A DNA stretch of 64,000 nucleotides, from positions 248,001 through 312,000 of the forward strand of contig NZ_JACXYY010000001.1 in assembly GCF_014779665.1 (NCBI RefSeq), given 5' to 3'. The notes under the pieces were generated by a model. That model had not been told where the DNA came from. It saw only the letters and a program-made list of their open reading frames with translations, and ran no database searches. This stretch comes from Nocardioides hwasunensis (GTDB lineage: Bacteria > Actinomycetota > Actinomycetes > Propionibacteriales > Nocardioidaceae). Positions within the stretch are counted from its first letter, which is position 1, and every line of letters begins with the position of its first letter. Shown here piece after piece: positions 53,454-62,288 of the stretch. Position numbers and translations under genes: made by a program.

Positions 53454-54638
53454 TCAGTCGCCCGCGGTGACCATCGCCACCGCCATGGTGACCGCGCCCA
53501 TGATCTCCGCGCGGTCGTGCAGCTCGCCCGACGTGACCTGCACCGCCTCCGCCGTCGCCGGCTGGGCGAACCGGTCGATCGAGCCGCGGACGCCGTCGAG
53601 GACCGCCGGTGAGCGCCCGAGGGGTCCGCCGAGCACGATCATCGACGGGTCGACGCTCGTGGTGAGGTCGGCCAGGGCGCGACCCACGGCGGCACCCGCC
53701 TCGGCGAGTACACGGCGCACGTCAGCGTCCCCGGCCTCCTCGAGCTTCAGGACGCGAGCCACGGTGAGGTCGTCGTCGTGGGCGGGCTGCAGCGCCGCCA
53801 GCAACCGGTGGGAGGACACCCGGGTCTCGAGGCACCCGCGGTTGCCGCAGCGGCACACGTCGCCGTTCTCCTCGACCTGGACGTGGCCGAGCTCGCCGGC
53901 CATGCCGGTGGCGCCGCGGTGCACGCGGCCACCCAGCACGAGCCCGGCACCGATCCCGCCCGACAGCTTCACGTAGACCACGTCGTGGTGGCCGCGAGCC
54001 GCACCGTGCCGCACCTCGGCGAGCCCGCCCAGGTTGGCGTCGTTGTCGACGATCACCGGGGCGTGGAGGCGTTGCTCGAGCTCGCGCGCCGGGTTGACCC
54101 CGCGCCAGCGCGGCAGGATCGTGCGCATCACGCCGTCCTCGCGGTCGATCGGCGCGGCCACGCACATCCCGACGCCGTGGACGTCGTCGGGATCCAGCCC
54201 GGCGCCGACGAGCGTCTCGCGGACCATGGCGGCCGCCACGTCGAGCGCTGCCGGGCCCTCGGCGTCGACGTCGAAGCGGCGTACGTCCTCGGCGAGCACG
54301 TCGCCCGTCGGGCCGGCGGCCGCCACCCGCACGTGCCCGTGGCCCACGTCCACGCCGACGACCCCGCCCGGCGGGGTCGCCAGCTCGACCAGCACCGGTG
54401 GCCTGCCGGAGCCGCCCTTGTGCGGACGGCCGCGGTCGGTCTCGCGGATCTGCCCGGTCTCGAGCATCTCGTTGACCAGGCTCGACACGGTGGTGGCCGA
54501 CAGCCCGGTCGCGCGGGACAGCTCGGCGCGGCTGCGCGGCCCGTCCGAGACCAGGTGCGCGAGGATCAGGCGGCGGTTGGCGCGACGAAGGTCCTCGAGC
54601 GAGCCGCCGCGCGCTCGGGACGGGGGAGGGGTCGGCAC
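53454..54638 (-). CDS. ROK-family transcriptional regulator (NagC/XylR type)
   Basis: The roughly 394-residue protein has a MarR-like winged HTH at the N-terminus (SLEDLRRANRRLILAHLVSDGPRSRAELSRATGLSATTVSSLVNEM) and a ROK sugar-kinase-like domain. The ROK zinc site is CRCGNRGCLE; GVDVGHGHVRVA and VDNDANLGGLAEV are the phosphate and sugar motifs. It would repress sugar-uptake genes. GTG 54638 is chosen, with AGAGAAGAG upstream; a longer N-terminus from 54707 is possible. It is divergent from the amidohydrolase. Confidence 0.9.
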   Translation of the reverse strand: MPTPPPSRARGGSLEDLRRANRRLILAHLVSDGPRSRAELSRATGLSATTVSSLVNEMLETGQIRETDRGRPHKGGSGRPPVLVELATPPGGVVGVDVGHGHVRVAAAGPTGDVLAEDVRRFDVDAEGPAALDVAAAMVRETLVGAGLDPDDVHGVGMCVAAPIDREDGVMRTILPRWRGVNPARELEQRLHAPVIVDNDANLGGLAEVRHGAARGHHDVVYVKLSGGIGAGLVLGGRVHRGATGMAGELGHVQVEENGDVCRCGNRGCLETRVSSHRLLAALQPAHDDDLTVARVLKLEEAGDADVRRVLAEAGAAVGRALADLTTSVDPSMIVLGGPLGRSPAVLDGVRGSIDRFAQPATAEAVQVTSGELHDRAEIMGAVTMAVAMVTAGD

Positions 54639-54796
54639 GGGCGCACTCTTCTCTGCGGGGGCCGGCCGTGCGTCCGAGTTCGCGGCGACCTGGCGACAAC
54701 GCCGCACCCTAGCGGTTTCCGCTCCCGACCGTGTGACGTGCATCACCCCACTGGTCGCGGTCCCGCGTCCGCCCCCGCCTCGCTAGGGTCGGCGAC

Positions 54797-55891
54797 ATGC
54801 CCTCTCAGCCCGCCCAGCGCTACCGCGGACAGGTCCTGCCCGACGGCGAGCCCCGCGACCTCTACGTCGTCGAGGGACGCGTGACGTTCGAGCCGCAGGC
54901 CGGCGCCGACACCGTCGCCCAGGGGTGGATCGTCCCCGGGCTGGTCGACGCCCACTGTCACCTCGGCCTCGACGACTTCGGCGCCACCGACGACGAGGCG
55001 ACCGAGCAGCAGGCCGTCGACGACCGGGACGGCGGAGCCCTGCTGATCCGCGACGCCGGATCGGCCTCCGACACCCGGTGGATCCACGACCGCGAGGACC
55101 TGCCGCGACTGATCCGCTGCGGTCGTCACATCGCCGCCACGAAGCGCTACATCCGCGGCTACGCCCACGAGGTCGAGCCGGCCGACCTGGCGACGTACGC
55201 CGCGCAGGAGGCGCGCAACGGCGACGGCTGGATCAAGCTCGTCGGCGACTGGATCTCGCGCGAGGAGGGCGACCTCGCGCCGTCGTTCCCCGCCGAGGCG
55301 TTCCGCGACGCCATCGACGCCGCACACGCCGAGGGGGCGAAGGTCACCGCGCACTGCTTCGGCCACGGCGTGCTGCCCGGGCTGATCGAGGCCGGCATCG
55401 ACTGCATCGAGCACGGCACCGGCCTCACCGAGGACCTCATCGACGCGATGGTCGAGCGCGGCACGCGCCTGGTGCCGACCGTGATGCAGCTCGACAAGTT
55501 CCCCGAGCACGCCGCCGCGGGGGTGGAGCGGTTTCCCGATTACGCCGCCACGATGACCGACCTCTACGACCGGATGCCGGCCACGATCATGGCGGCCCAC
55601 GAGGCCGGCGTGCCGATCTACGCCGGCTCCGACGGCGGCGGCATCAGCCGCCACGGCAACATCGCCGGCGAGGTCGAGGCGTTGGCCCGGATCGGCATGT
55701 CGGCCTTCGACGCGCTGGGTGCCGCGAGCTGGCGCGCCCGCGAGTGGCTCGGGGTCGACGGACTCGTCGAGGGCGCGTCGGCCGACTTCGTGGTCTACGA
55801 CCGCGACCCGGTCGACGACCTGTCGGTGCTGCGCACGCCGTCAGCGGTCGTGCTGCGCGGCGTGGCGCGACGCCCGGGGGCTCACTCGTAG
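54797..55891 (+). CDS. Metal-dependent amidohydrolase, imidazolonepropionase/prolidase-like
   Basis: The 364-residue TIM-barrel amidohydrolase has metal ligands HCH in GLVDAHCHLGLDD, then a histidine in VTAHCFGHG, one in CIEHGTGL and the aspartate of YAGSDGGG. The barrel is flanked by a small beta domain (YVVEGRVTFEPQ and the C-terminal ADFVVYDRDPVDDLSVL). The natural substrate is unknown. Its 3' end overlaps the convergent lipoprotein gene by ten bases. Confidence 0.9.
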   Translation: MPSQPAQRYRGQVLPDGEPRDLYVVEGRVTFEPQAGADTVAQGWIVPGLVDAHCHLGLDDFGATDDEATEQQAVDDRDGGALLIRDAGSASDTRWIHDREDLPRLIRCGRHIAATKRYIRGYAHEVEPADLATYAAQEARNGDGWIKLVGDWISREEGDLAPSFPAEAFRDAIDAAHAEGAKVTAHCFGHGVLPGLIEAGIDCIEHGTGLTEDLIDAMVERGTRLVPTVMQLDKFPEHAAAGVERFPDYAATMTDLYDRMPATIMAAHEAGVPIYAGSDGGGISRHGNIAGEVEALARIGMSAFDALGAASWRAREWLGVDGLVEGASADFVVYDRDPVDDLSVLRTPSAVVLRGVARRPGAHS

Positions 55892-56238
55892 CTGCGGTCG
55901 AAGACCTCGGCGCTGCCGTAGGCGTCGAAGCCCTCCAGCTCGTCGAGGCCGTCGCGTATCCCCGCGGTCGGTGCCACCGCCATGACGACCGCCCACCCGG
56001 CGTCGATCCGCTTCGTCGCGTAGCGGAACTCCATGCCGTCACCGCTCTCCCAGCCGTCGACCGCGGACAGGAGGTCGTCCTCCGGGTCGGTGGTGGTGAA
56101 GGCGACCGCGTCGACGTAGGAGTAGTCGTCGGGGGAGTGGGCCGGCGTGGTGCAGGTGAGGGTGCCGTCGTCGCTCCCGCTGCACCCGGCGACGAGCAGG
56201 GACGCCAGAGTCAGGGGCACGGCCAGCAGCGCCCTCAT
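55882..56238 (-). CDS. Small lipoprotein, unknown
   Basis: The 118-residue product begins MRALLAVPLTLASLLVAGCSGSDDG, a clear lipoprotein signal with cleavage before the cysteine of LVAGC. The mature part contains YSYVDAVAFTTTDPEDD and the end DAYGSAEVFDRSYE. I do not recognise a family. The ATG overlaps the VanW gene stop by four bases, so the two are co-translated. Confidence 0.75.
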   Translation of the reverse strand: MRALLAVPLTLASLLVAGCSGSDDGTLTCTTPAHSPDDYSYVDAVAFTTTDPEDDLLSAVDGWESGDGMEFRYATKRIDAGWAVVMAVAPTAGIRDGLDELEGFDAYGSAEVFDRSYE

Positions 56239-57116
56239 GGGACGTCGATGACCGCGACGGCCGGGCCGGGCTCGTAGACGACGAGGGCACAGTTGCTCAT
56301 GAGCAGCTCGTCGCCGACCTGGTCCCCGGTGCGGCGGTCGATCACGCGGCGCCAGACCTGGTTGCGACGGAACACCTGCCCCTCGCGCCGCAGGAACTGC
56401 TCGCCGCGCGCCTCGACCTGGTAGGAGTGCGCGGGGCGCTCGTCGGTGCGCAGCTGGCCGTGGAGGTAGCGGTCGCCGACCCAGGTGCGGAGCTGGAACG
56501 GGTGGTCGGTGTCGTTGCGGACCACCAGGTCGACGTAGTTGTAGACGATCGAGCAGCCCACGCCCCACGGCAGCACCCGTCCCTTGTCGGGGAACGGGTC
56601 GAAGGAGTGCTCCGAGCGCTCGACCACGGTGAGCGGGGAGTGCAGCACCATCCAGTGCACGAGGTTGGCGATCTGGCAGATCCCGCCGCCGACACCGGCC
56701 TCCGCCTCGCCGTTGGAGAGCTTCATCCCGTCCAGGTAGCCCTTGCGTCGCGTGCAGCTGCCGACGACCCGGTTGAAGGAGAACGTCTCGCCCGGTGCGA
56801 TCACGAGCCCGTCGATCCGCTCGGCGGCGAGGCGGAGGTTGGTGACCTTGTTGTGCTGGAGCTGCATCTGGTCGGGCGCGAGCTCGCGGAGCAGCAGGGA
56901 GCCGTGCTGCTTGAGCCGCACCGGCAGGTCGACGTCGGTGCGGCGCCGCGCCCAGACGAGCCGGCCGGCCCACGCGTCCCGCACCCACTGCGTACGACGT
57001 CTCGCGCGGTGCGCGGCCATCGCCACGGGCAGCAGCGACGGGTGCCGCTGGGTCAGGCGCGGGGGAGCGGTGAGCCGGGCCGGCAGCTCCAGCGGCTCGA
57101 CGTGCGCGGTCGTCAT
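56235..57116 (-). CDS. VanW-domain protein
   Basis: The 293-residue product shows the VanW core: NKVTNLRLAAERIDGLVIAPGETFSFNRVVG, KGYLDGMKLSNGEAEAGVGGGICQIAN, and VVRNDTDHPFQLRTWVGDRYLHGQL. VanW lies in some vancomycin-resistance clusters, but its function is unknown and most family members are unrelated to resistance. No signal peptide or membrane segment is obvious. It is followed by the small lipoprotein gene. Confidence 0.88.
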   Translation of the reverse strand: MTTAHVEPLELPARLTAPPRLTQRHPSLLPVAMAAHRARRRTQWVRDAWAGRLVWARRRTDVDLPVRLKQHGSLLLRELAPDQMQLQHNKVTNLRLAAERIDGLVIAPGETFSFNRVVGSCTRRKGYLDGMKLSNGEAEAGVGGGICQIANLVHWMVLHSPLTVVERSEHSFDPFPDKGRVLPWGVGCSIVYNYVDLVVRNDTDHPFQLRTWVGDRYLHGQLRTDERPAHSYQVEARGEQFLRREGQVFRRNQVWRRVIDRRTGDQVGDELLMSNCALVVYEPGPAVAVIDVP

Positions 57117-57197
57117 GTCCGTAGGACGCGGCGGGCTGCAGGCCGGTTGCACGAAACCGGTTTGTGGTCCGTGCGGCCGTCGGGATGGGATGTGGTC

Positions 57198-57854
57198 ATG
57201 CGCACCCTCGTCGACCTCTACCCGCCCTTCGGCCTGCGCGTGGTCGCCGGCCCGCTCGAGCTGCGGGGGCTGACCGACGACCTGGTCCTCGAGCTGTGCG
57301 ACGTCGCCGAGGCGGGCATCCACGACCCCGACCGGATGCCGTTCTACGTCCCGTGGTCGACCGCGCCGGCCGGGCAGCTGTCGCGCAACACCGCGGCGTA
57401 CCACTGGGGGAAGCGCTCGACCTTCGCGCCGGACGACTTCTGCCTCGAACTCGCGGTGCTCCTCGACGGCCGGGTCATCGGCGCCCAGGGGGTCGCGGCG
57501 AAGAACTTCCCGGTGACCCGCACCGGCGAGACCGGGTCGTGGATCGGTCGTGAGTTCCAGGGCCGCGGACTCGGGACCGCGATGCGGCGCGCCTTCTGCG
57601 AGCTGCTCTTCGACCACCTCGGGTTCGAGGAGATCACCTCAGCGGCGTTCCTCGACAACCCTGCCTCCCTCGGGGTCTCGCGCAAGGTCGGCTACCGGCC
57701 GACCGCCGTCACCAGGATCAAGCGGCGCGAGGGCGAGCTCGCGCTGAACCAGGGGCTGGTGCTCACGCCGGAGACCTTCGTGCGGGGCGACGCGCCGATC
57801 GAGGTGACGGGCGCGGACGCCGTGCGCTCGTTCATCGGCCTGGACGAGGCCTGA
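57198..57854 (+). CDS. GNAT-family N-acetyltransferase, RimJ/RimL type
   Basis: The 218-residue acetyltransferase has an acetyl-CoA loop in TGSWIGREFQGRGLGTAMRRAFCELLFDHLGFEEITSAAF. It shares RimJ/RimL features, including DNPASLGVSRKVGY near the end. It acetylates an amine, perhaps a protein N-terminus; the substrate is unknown. The start ATG 57198 is preceded by GGGATGGGATG. It is divergent from the VanW gene and ends about 190 bp before rpsP. Confidence 0.9.
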   Translation: MRTLVDLYPPFGLRVVAGPLELRGLTDDLVLELCDVAEAGIHDPDRMPFYVPWSTAPAGQLSRNTAAYHWGKRSTFAPDDFCLELAVLLDGRVIGAQGVAAKNFPVTRTGETGSWIGREFQGRGLGTAMRRAFCELLFDHLGFEEITSAAFLDNPASLGVSRKVGYRPTAVTRIKRREGELALNQGLVLTPETFVRGDAPIEVTGADAVRSFIGLDEA

Positions 57855-57903
57855 GCACCGCCGCGCGCGACGGCGCGACCGGATTGGTCGTGCGGGCCGG
57901 GTG

Positions 57904-57925
57904 TCTGGCAGAATCTCCGCTCGTG
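57904..57925 (+). promoter_or_regulatory. Shared motif upstream of rpsP (probable promoter region)
   Basis: TCTGGCAGAAT (57904-57914) followed by GCTCGTG (57919-57925) recurs nearly unchanged upstream of rplS (60846-60876). It may hold an extended -10 element. That would give rpsP a leader of about 120 bases. Confidence 0.45.
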
Positions 57926-58044
57926 TCCTGCGCGCCCGGACCCTCTCATCCGAGCGACGCAGCGCCCATCGAGTGACCAGACCGGGTACCCCACCTTGGC
58001 GAGGGTCGCTCACCCACGACAATTTCTGAGGAGACACCACAAAC

Positions 58045-58572
58045 GTGGCCGTCAAGATTCGCTTGAAGCGCCTGGGCAAGATCCGGGTGCCGCAGTACCG
58101 CATCGTCGTCGTCGACTCGCGCAAGAAGCGCGACGGCAAGGTCCTCGAGGAGATCGGCAAGTACCACCCGAAGGAGGAGCCGTCGCTCATCGACGTCGTC
58201 TCCGACCGGGCGCAGTACTGGCTCGGCGTGGGTGCGCAGCCCTCCGAGGCCGTCGAGGCGATCCTTAAGGTGACCGGTGACTGGCAGAAGTTCAAGGGCC
58301 AGTCGGGCACCGAGGGCACCTTGAAGGTCAAGGAGGAGAAGCGCTCCAAGCTCGACATCTTCAACGAGGCCCTCAAGGAGGCCGCCTCCGAGCCCAAGGG
58401 CTCGGCGACGACCACCAAGAAGAAGGCCGAGAAGAAGACCGAGGAGCCTGCCGCCGAGAAGTCCGAGGCGCCTGCCGCGGTTCCTGCCGACGAGACCCCT
58501 GAGGTCGCTGCCGAGGCCGCCGAGGCTGCCGAGACCGTGACCGCCGAGGACGCCGGCAAGAGCGAGGCGTGA
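58045..58572 (+). CDS. rpsP: 30S ribosomal protein bS16 with long acidic/Lys tail
   Basis: Residues 1-85 are a complete bS16 ([40 protein letters not shown]). The remaining 90 residues are an Ala/Glu/Lys-rich disordered tail absent from E. coli bS16 (82 residues). Similar extensions occur in other actinobacteria. GTG 58045 lies after TTTCTGAGGAGAC. It begins the rpsP-khpA transcript. Confidence 0.97.
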   Translation: MAVKIRLKRLGKIRVPQYRIVVVDSRKKRDGKVLEEIGKYHPKEEPSLIDVVSDRAQYWLGVGAQPSEAVEAILKVTGDWQKFKGQSGTEGTLKVKEEKRSKLDIFNEALKEAASEPKGSATTTKKKAEKKTEEPAAEKSEAPAAVPADETPEVAAEAAEAAETVTAEDAGKSEA

Positions 58573-58820
58573 GCGACGTGCTCGCCGACGCTCTCGAGCA
58601 CCTGGTGCGCGGCATCGTCGACCACCCCGACGACGTCGTGGTCCGCGACAAGCAGCTGCGTCGCGGCTCGATCCTCGAGGTCCGGGTCCACCCCGACGAC
58701 CTCGGCAAGGTGATCGGTCGCAACGGCCGCACGGCCACCGCGTTCCGCACCGTCGTCTCCGCCCTCGCGGGCAAGGGCGGCGCGCGGGTCGACTTCGTGG
58801 ACACCGATCGGCGTCGATAG
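58569..58820 (+). CDS. khpA: KH-domain RNA-binding protein KhpA
   Basis: The 83-residue KH protein has the GxxG loop in [23 protein letters not shown]. It binds RNA with KhpB (Jag) in Firmicutes. It lies between rpsP and rimM across bacteria. GTG 58569 overlaps the rpsP stop (GTGA). Confidence 0.95.
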   Translation: MSDVLADALEHLVRGIVDHPDDVVVRDKQLRRGSILEVRVHPDDLGKVIGRNGRTATAFRTVVSALAGKGGARVDFVDTDRRR

Positions 58821-58836
58821 CACCTGCTTCATCATC

Positions 58837-58873
58837 ACGACGGGCGTCACCCCTCTGGGGTGGCGCCCGTCGT
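58837..58873 (+). terminator. Terminator between khpA and rimM
   Basis: A 10-bp stem (ACGACGGGCG / CGCCCGTCGT), a T-G wobble, a 6-bp inner stem (CACCCC / GGGGTG) and a TCT loop start 17 bases after khpA. The core TCACCCCTCTGGGGTGGC is identical to the hupB terminator at 17015-17055. It splits the usual rpsP-rimM-trmD-rplS operon. Confidence 0.85.
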
Positions 58874-58962
58874 GCGTTCGCCGGTCGGCGCTCGGTTCTG
58901 CCGCGAGGGTGGCGGCGCGCGACATCCGTAGCCCTGATCTCGATGTCGTCCGCCGCCACTCT

Positions 58963-59039
58963 CGGCGTTGAGTCTCCGAGAGACTCATGGCCCAGTGCCG
59001 GCGACCCCAAGCGTTGAGTCGCCGAGAGACTCAACGCCG
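58963..59039. repeat. Nested inverted repeats upstream of rimM
   Basis: The arms CGGCGTTGAGTCTC (58963-58976) and GAGACTCAACGCCG (59026-59039) are perfect over 14 bp. Inside the left side a second palindrome TGAGTCTC-CGA-GAGACTCA (58969-58987) can form an alternative hairpin, and the right side holds GTTGAGTC / GACTCAAC. It sits 33 bases before the rimM start. Confidence 0.8.
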
Positions 59040-59071
59040 AGTGCGCGTCCCGGCCCCTCTAGTCTGGCCCG

Positions 59072-59650
59072 GTGAGCGCACTGGAACCGGCTGGCATCGA
59101 GGTCGTGGTCGGCCGCATCGGCAAGCCGCACGGCATCCGCGGCGAGGTCACCCTCGACGTACGCACCGACGAGCCGGATCGGCGCTTCGCCCCGGGCACG
59201 ACGTTGCGTGCGCAGGCCCCGGCCGGCGCCGACCGTCGCCCCACGACCCTCACCGTCGCGCGCGCCCGGTGGCACCAGAGCACGCTGCTGGTCACCTTCG
59301 AGGAGCTCGGCGACCGCAACGCGGCCGAGGCGGTCCGCGGCACCGTCCTGCACGCCACGATCGCCCACGACGAGGTGCCCGACGACCCCGAGGAGTACTA
59401 CGACCATCAGCTCGTCGGGCTGGCGGTGGTCGATCTCGACGGCACGGCTCTCGGCACGGTGAAGGCGCTCGTGCACGGTTCGGCGCAGGACCTCCTCACC
59501 GTCCGCACCACCGACGGTCGTGACGCGCTGGTGCCCTTCGTGGCCGCGCTGGTGCCGGAGGTCGACCTCGAGGGCGGCCGGCTGGTGGTCGCGGACCGTC
59601 CCGGGCTGGTCACGCCGTTCCCGGAGGACGTGCCCGAGGTCTCCTCGTGA
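59072..59650 (+). CDS. rimM: Ribosome maturation factor RimM
   Basis: The 192-residue factor needed for 30S head maturation has the N-terminal RimM barrel ([25 protein letters not shown]) and a PRC barrel ending in [23 protein letters not shown] 59072 is the start. Its stop overlaps the trmD start by four bases. Confidence 0.96.
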   Translation: MSALEPAGIEVVVGRIGKPHGIRGEVTLDVRTDEPDRRFAPGTTLRAQAPAGADRRPTTLTVARARWHQSTLLVTFEELGDRNAAEAVRGTVLHATIAHDEVPDDPEEYYDHQLVGLAVVDLDGTALGTVKALVHGSAQDLLTVRTTDGRDALVPFVAALVPEVDLEGGRLVVADRPGLVTPFPEDVPEVSS

Positions 59651-60837
59651 GGATCGACGTCGTCTCGATCTTCCCCGACTACCTCGCCCCGCTGGGGCTC
59701 AGCCTCACCGGCAAGGCGCGCGACAAGGGACTCCTCGACGTCGCGGTGCACGACCTGCGCCAGTGGACGACCGACCGCCACCACACGGTCGACGACACGC
59801 CGTACGGCGGCGGCGCTGGCATGGTGATGAAGCCCGAGCCCTGGGGCCAGGCGCTGGAGGCGGTGGCACGAGGCGCCACGATCGTGTTCACGACACCCAG
59901 CGGGGAGCCCTTCACCCAGCAGGTGGCCGAGGAGCTCAGCGGCCACCAGCACCTGGTCTTCGCGTGCGGTCGCTACGAGGGCATCGACCAACGCGTCATC
60001 GAGCACGCCGCGACGCTGGGGACGGTCCGGGAGATCAGCCTCGGCGACTACGTCCTCAACGGCGGCGAGGTCGCCGCGCTCGCGATCACCGAGGCGGTCG
60101 TCCGCCTGCTGCCGGGCTTCATGGGCAACGCCGAGTCGCTCGTCGAGGAGTCGCACGCCGACGGCCTGCTCGAGTACCCCGTCTACACCAAGCCCGCCTC
60201 CTGGCAGGGCCGCGACGTCCCCGACGTCCTGCTCTCGGGCGACCACCGCCGGATCGCGACCTGGCGTCGCGAGCAGGCCGAGCGCCGCACCGCCGAGCGC
60301 CGACCCGACCTGCTGCCGACGACCGGCGTGGGCCGCGGCCTCGACGGGTTCGACGTACGCCCGGCGGTGCCCGCCGACGCCGGCGAGCTCTACACGCTGC
60401 AACGCGCGTGCTGGCTGCAGGAGCTCCAGGCCAACCCCGGGGTGGTCATCCCGGCGCTGGACGAGTCGCTCGACGACGTACGCCGCGGGCTGGGGGAGTG
60501 GACCGTGAGGGTCGTGCGCGAGCCGTCCTCCGGGCGCCTCGTCGGGGCCGTCCGTGGTCGCCTGGACACCCACGTGGACCCGGCCGGTGAGTGGGACATC
60601 GGTCGCGTCATGGTGGCTCCGGACCTCCAGGGCCGCGGCCTCGGTCGCGCCCTCCTCGAGCTCGTCCAGGACCTCGCGCCACCGGACGTGGCGACCTACG
60701 TCCTCTTCACCGGCGCCGGGTCGCTGGACAACCAGCGGATGTACAAGAAGGCAGGCTTCCGGATGCGGCCCGACCGGCAGGCGCCTCCGGGAGCGGTGGT
60801 GCTCACCAAGCGCGCGGGACAGCGGATTTCACGCTGA
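59647..60837 (+). CDS. trmD: TrmD tRNA (guanine37-N1)-methyltransferase fused to a GNAT domain
   Basis: Residues 1-228 form a full Trm[31 protein letters not shown] (108-118), [12 protein letters not shown] (130-141, SAM knot), and [17 protein letters not shown] with the catalytic aspartate. It methylates G37 in tRNAs reading CNN and other codons. Residues about 236-396 are a GNAT acetyltransferase with [18 protein letters not shown] and [11 protein letters not shown]. No stop or start separates the two parts. The N-terminal GTG overlaps the rimM stop. Confidence 0.95.
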   Translation: MRIDVVSIFPDYLAPLGLSLTGKARDKGLLDVAVHDLRQWTTDRHHTVDDTPYGGGAGMVMKPEPWGQALEAVARGATIVFTTPSGEPFTQQVAEELSGHQHLVFACGRYEGIDQRVIEHAATLGTVREISLGDYVLNGGEVAALAITEAVVRLLPGFMGNAESLVEESHADGLLEYPVYTKPASWQGRDVPDVLLSGDHRRIATWRREQAERRTAERRPDLLPTTGVGRGLDGFDVRPAVPADAGELYTLQRACWLQELQANPGVVIPALDESLDDVRRGLGEWTVRVVREPSSGRLVGAVRGRLDTHVDPAGEWDIGRVMVAPDLQGRGLGRALLELVQDLAPPDVATYVLFTGAGSLDNQRMYKKAGFRMRPDRQAPPGAVVLTKRAGQRISR

Positions 60838-60845
60838 CGACCCGC

Positions 60846-60876
60846 TCTGGCAGACTTCACCCTTGGTCTGCTCGTG
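60846..60876 (+). promoter_or_regulatory. Shared motif at the start of the rplS leader
   Basis: TCTGGCAGACT (60846-60856) and GCTCGTG (60870-60876) mirror the rpsP element. They begin nine bases after trmD and 175 bases before rplS, giving rplS its own likely promoter with a leader of about 160 bases. GGTCTGCTCGTGACC around 60864 can fold into a small hairpin. Confidence 0.45.
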
Positions 60877-61030
60877 ACCAGGGTCGCCCGGACGCATCAC
60901 CGATGCACCGCCCCGGGGTCCCGCCGAACCGCACCTGCCACAGGGGGCGCGCCGGCCGGTCGGGTCGAGCACCGACAGACACCACCACTATGTCCGCGGC
61001 TGACCTGTGGCACTCGCGAGGAGCAACATC

Positions 61031-61381
61031 ATGACCAACCTGATCGCCGAACTCGGCAACGTCCACAAGCGCGACGACGTCCCGGCCTTCCGCGCCGGTG
61101 ACACCGTGAAGGTCCACGTGAAGGTCATCGAGGGCAGCCGCTCGCGTGTCCAGATCTTCCAGGGCGTCGTGATCCGGATCCACGGTTCGGGCATCGGTCG
61201 CACCTTCACCGTCCGCAAGGTCTCCTTCGGCGTCGGCGTCGAGCGCACCTTCCCGATCAACTCTCCGATCTTCGAGCAGATCGAGGTCGTGACCCGCGGT
61301 GACGTCCGCCGCGCCAAGCTCTACTACCTGCGCAACCTGCGCGGCAAGGCAGCCAAGATCAAGGAGCGCCGCGAGGCCTGA
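61031..61381 (+). CDS. rplS: 50S ribosomal protein bL19
   Basis: The 116-residue bL19 starts [24 protein letters not shown] and ends with [17 protein letters not shown]. It lies at the 30S-50S interface. ATG 61031 follows GCGAGGAGCAAC. It is preceded by a 193-bp leader with a probable promoter, so it need not depend on trmD transcription. Confidence 0.98.
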   Translation: MTNLIAELGNVHKRDDVPAFRAGDTVKVHVKVIEGSRSRVQIFQGVVIRIHGSGIGRTFTVRKVSFGVGVERTFPINSPIFEQIEVVTRGDVRRAKLYYLRNLRGKAAKIKERREA

Positions 61382-61451
61382 TCCCCACCGGATCGTCGCG
61401 ACCTCGGCCCTTGTGGCACGGGCTCGACCAGGGACTGGTTAGTCTCTGCGG

Positions 61452-62288
61452 GTGACTTCAGATGACCGCGGTTCTTCGTCCATTTCACCGGGCGAGGAAC
61501 CGCGGTCTTCCATTTCCGGGGAGCCGGTGGACGACCCGGTGAGCGGCTCGACGAAGACGAGGACCAAGCCCAAGCGCAAGCAGCTCCCGCTGTGGCAGGA
61601 GACCATCCTGCTGCTGGCGGTGGCCCTGGTGCTCGCCGTCGTGATCAAGACGTTCTTCGTCCAGGCCTTCTACATCCCCTCGGAGTCGATGGAGCCGGGC
61701 CTGATCCTCAACGACCGGATCCTCATCCAGAAGGTCTCCTACTGGGGCGGCGGGGAGCCCGAGCGCGGCGACGTCGTGGTCTTCAAGGATCCCGGTGGCT
61801 GGCTGCCTCCCGAGGACTCGGCCGGCCCCACCAACCCCGTCGCCCAGGTGATGGCCAAGATCGGCCTGTATCCGACCGGTGGCCACCTCGTGAAGCGCGT
61901 GATCGGTGTCGCCGGCGACACCATCGAGTGCTGCGACGACCAGGGGCGGCTGATCGTCAACGGCGAGCCGATCGACGAGAGCGCGTTCGTGCGCCGCGGC
62001 GGCGCGACGTGCGACGGGCCGATGCCCACCAACGGCGCCTGCGACGAGGACTGGAAGACCGGACCGATCCCTGCGGGCCACATCTTCGTGATGGGTGACA
62101 ACCGCTCGCGCTCGGCCGACTCGTCGCAGAAGATGTGCCGCCCCGACGAGACCGAGTGCGTGCCCGGGGAGGAGTTCGTGCCGGCCGACCTCGTGGTCGG
62201 CAAGGTCTTCGTGCTCCTGTGGCCCGCCGACCGGTTCCGCTGGAACACCCGCCCCGACGTGTTCGAGGACATCCCGGACCCGTCGTGA
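61452..62288 (+). CDS. lepB: Signal peptidase I
   Basis: The 278-residue protease removes signal peptides. A Ser/Lys-rich 45-residue cytoplasmic tail precedes one membrane helix (ETILLLAVALVLAVVIKTFFVQAF). The catalytic serine is Ser79 in YIPSESMEPGL and the lysine is Lys148 in HLVKRVIGVAGDTIEC. The GDNRSRSADS motif near the C-terminus completes the family pattern. Its stop overlaps the rnhB start by four bases. Confidence 0.97.
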   Translation: MTSDDRGSSSISPGEEPRSSISGEPVDDPVSGSTKTRTKPKRKQLPLWQETILLLAVALVLAVVIKTFFVQAFYIPSESMEPGLILNDRILIQKVSYWGGGEPERGDVVVFKDPGGWLPPEDSAGPTNPVAQVMAKIGLYPTGGHLVKRVIGVAGDTIECCDDQGRLIVNGEPIDESAFVRRGGATCDGPMPTNGACDEDWKTGPIPAGHIFVMGDNRSRSADSSQKMCRPDETECVPGEEFVPADLVVGKVFVLLWPADRFRWNTRPDVFEDIPDPS

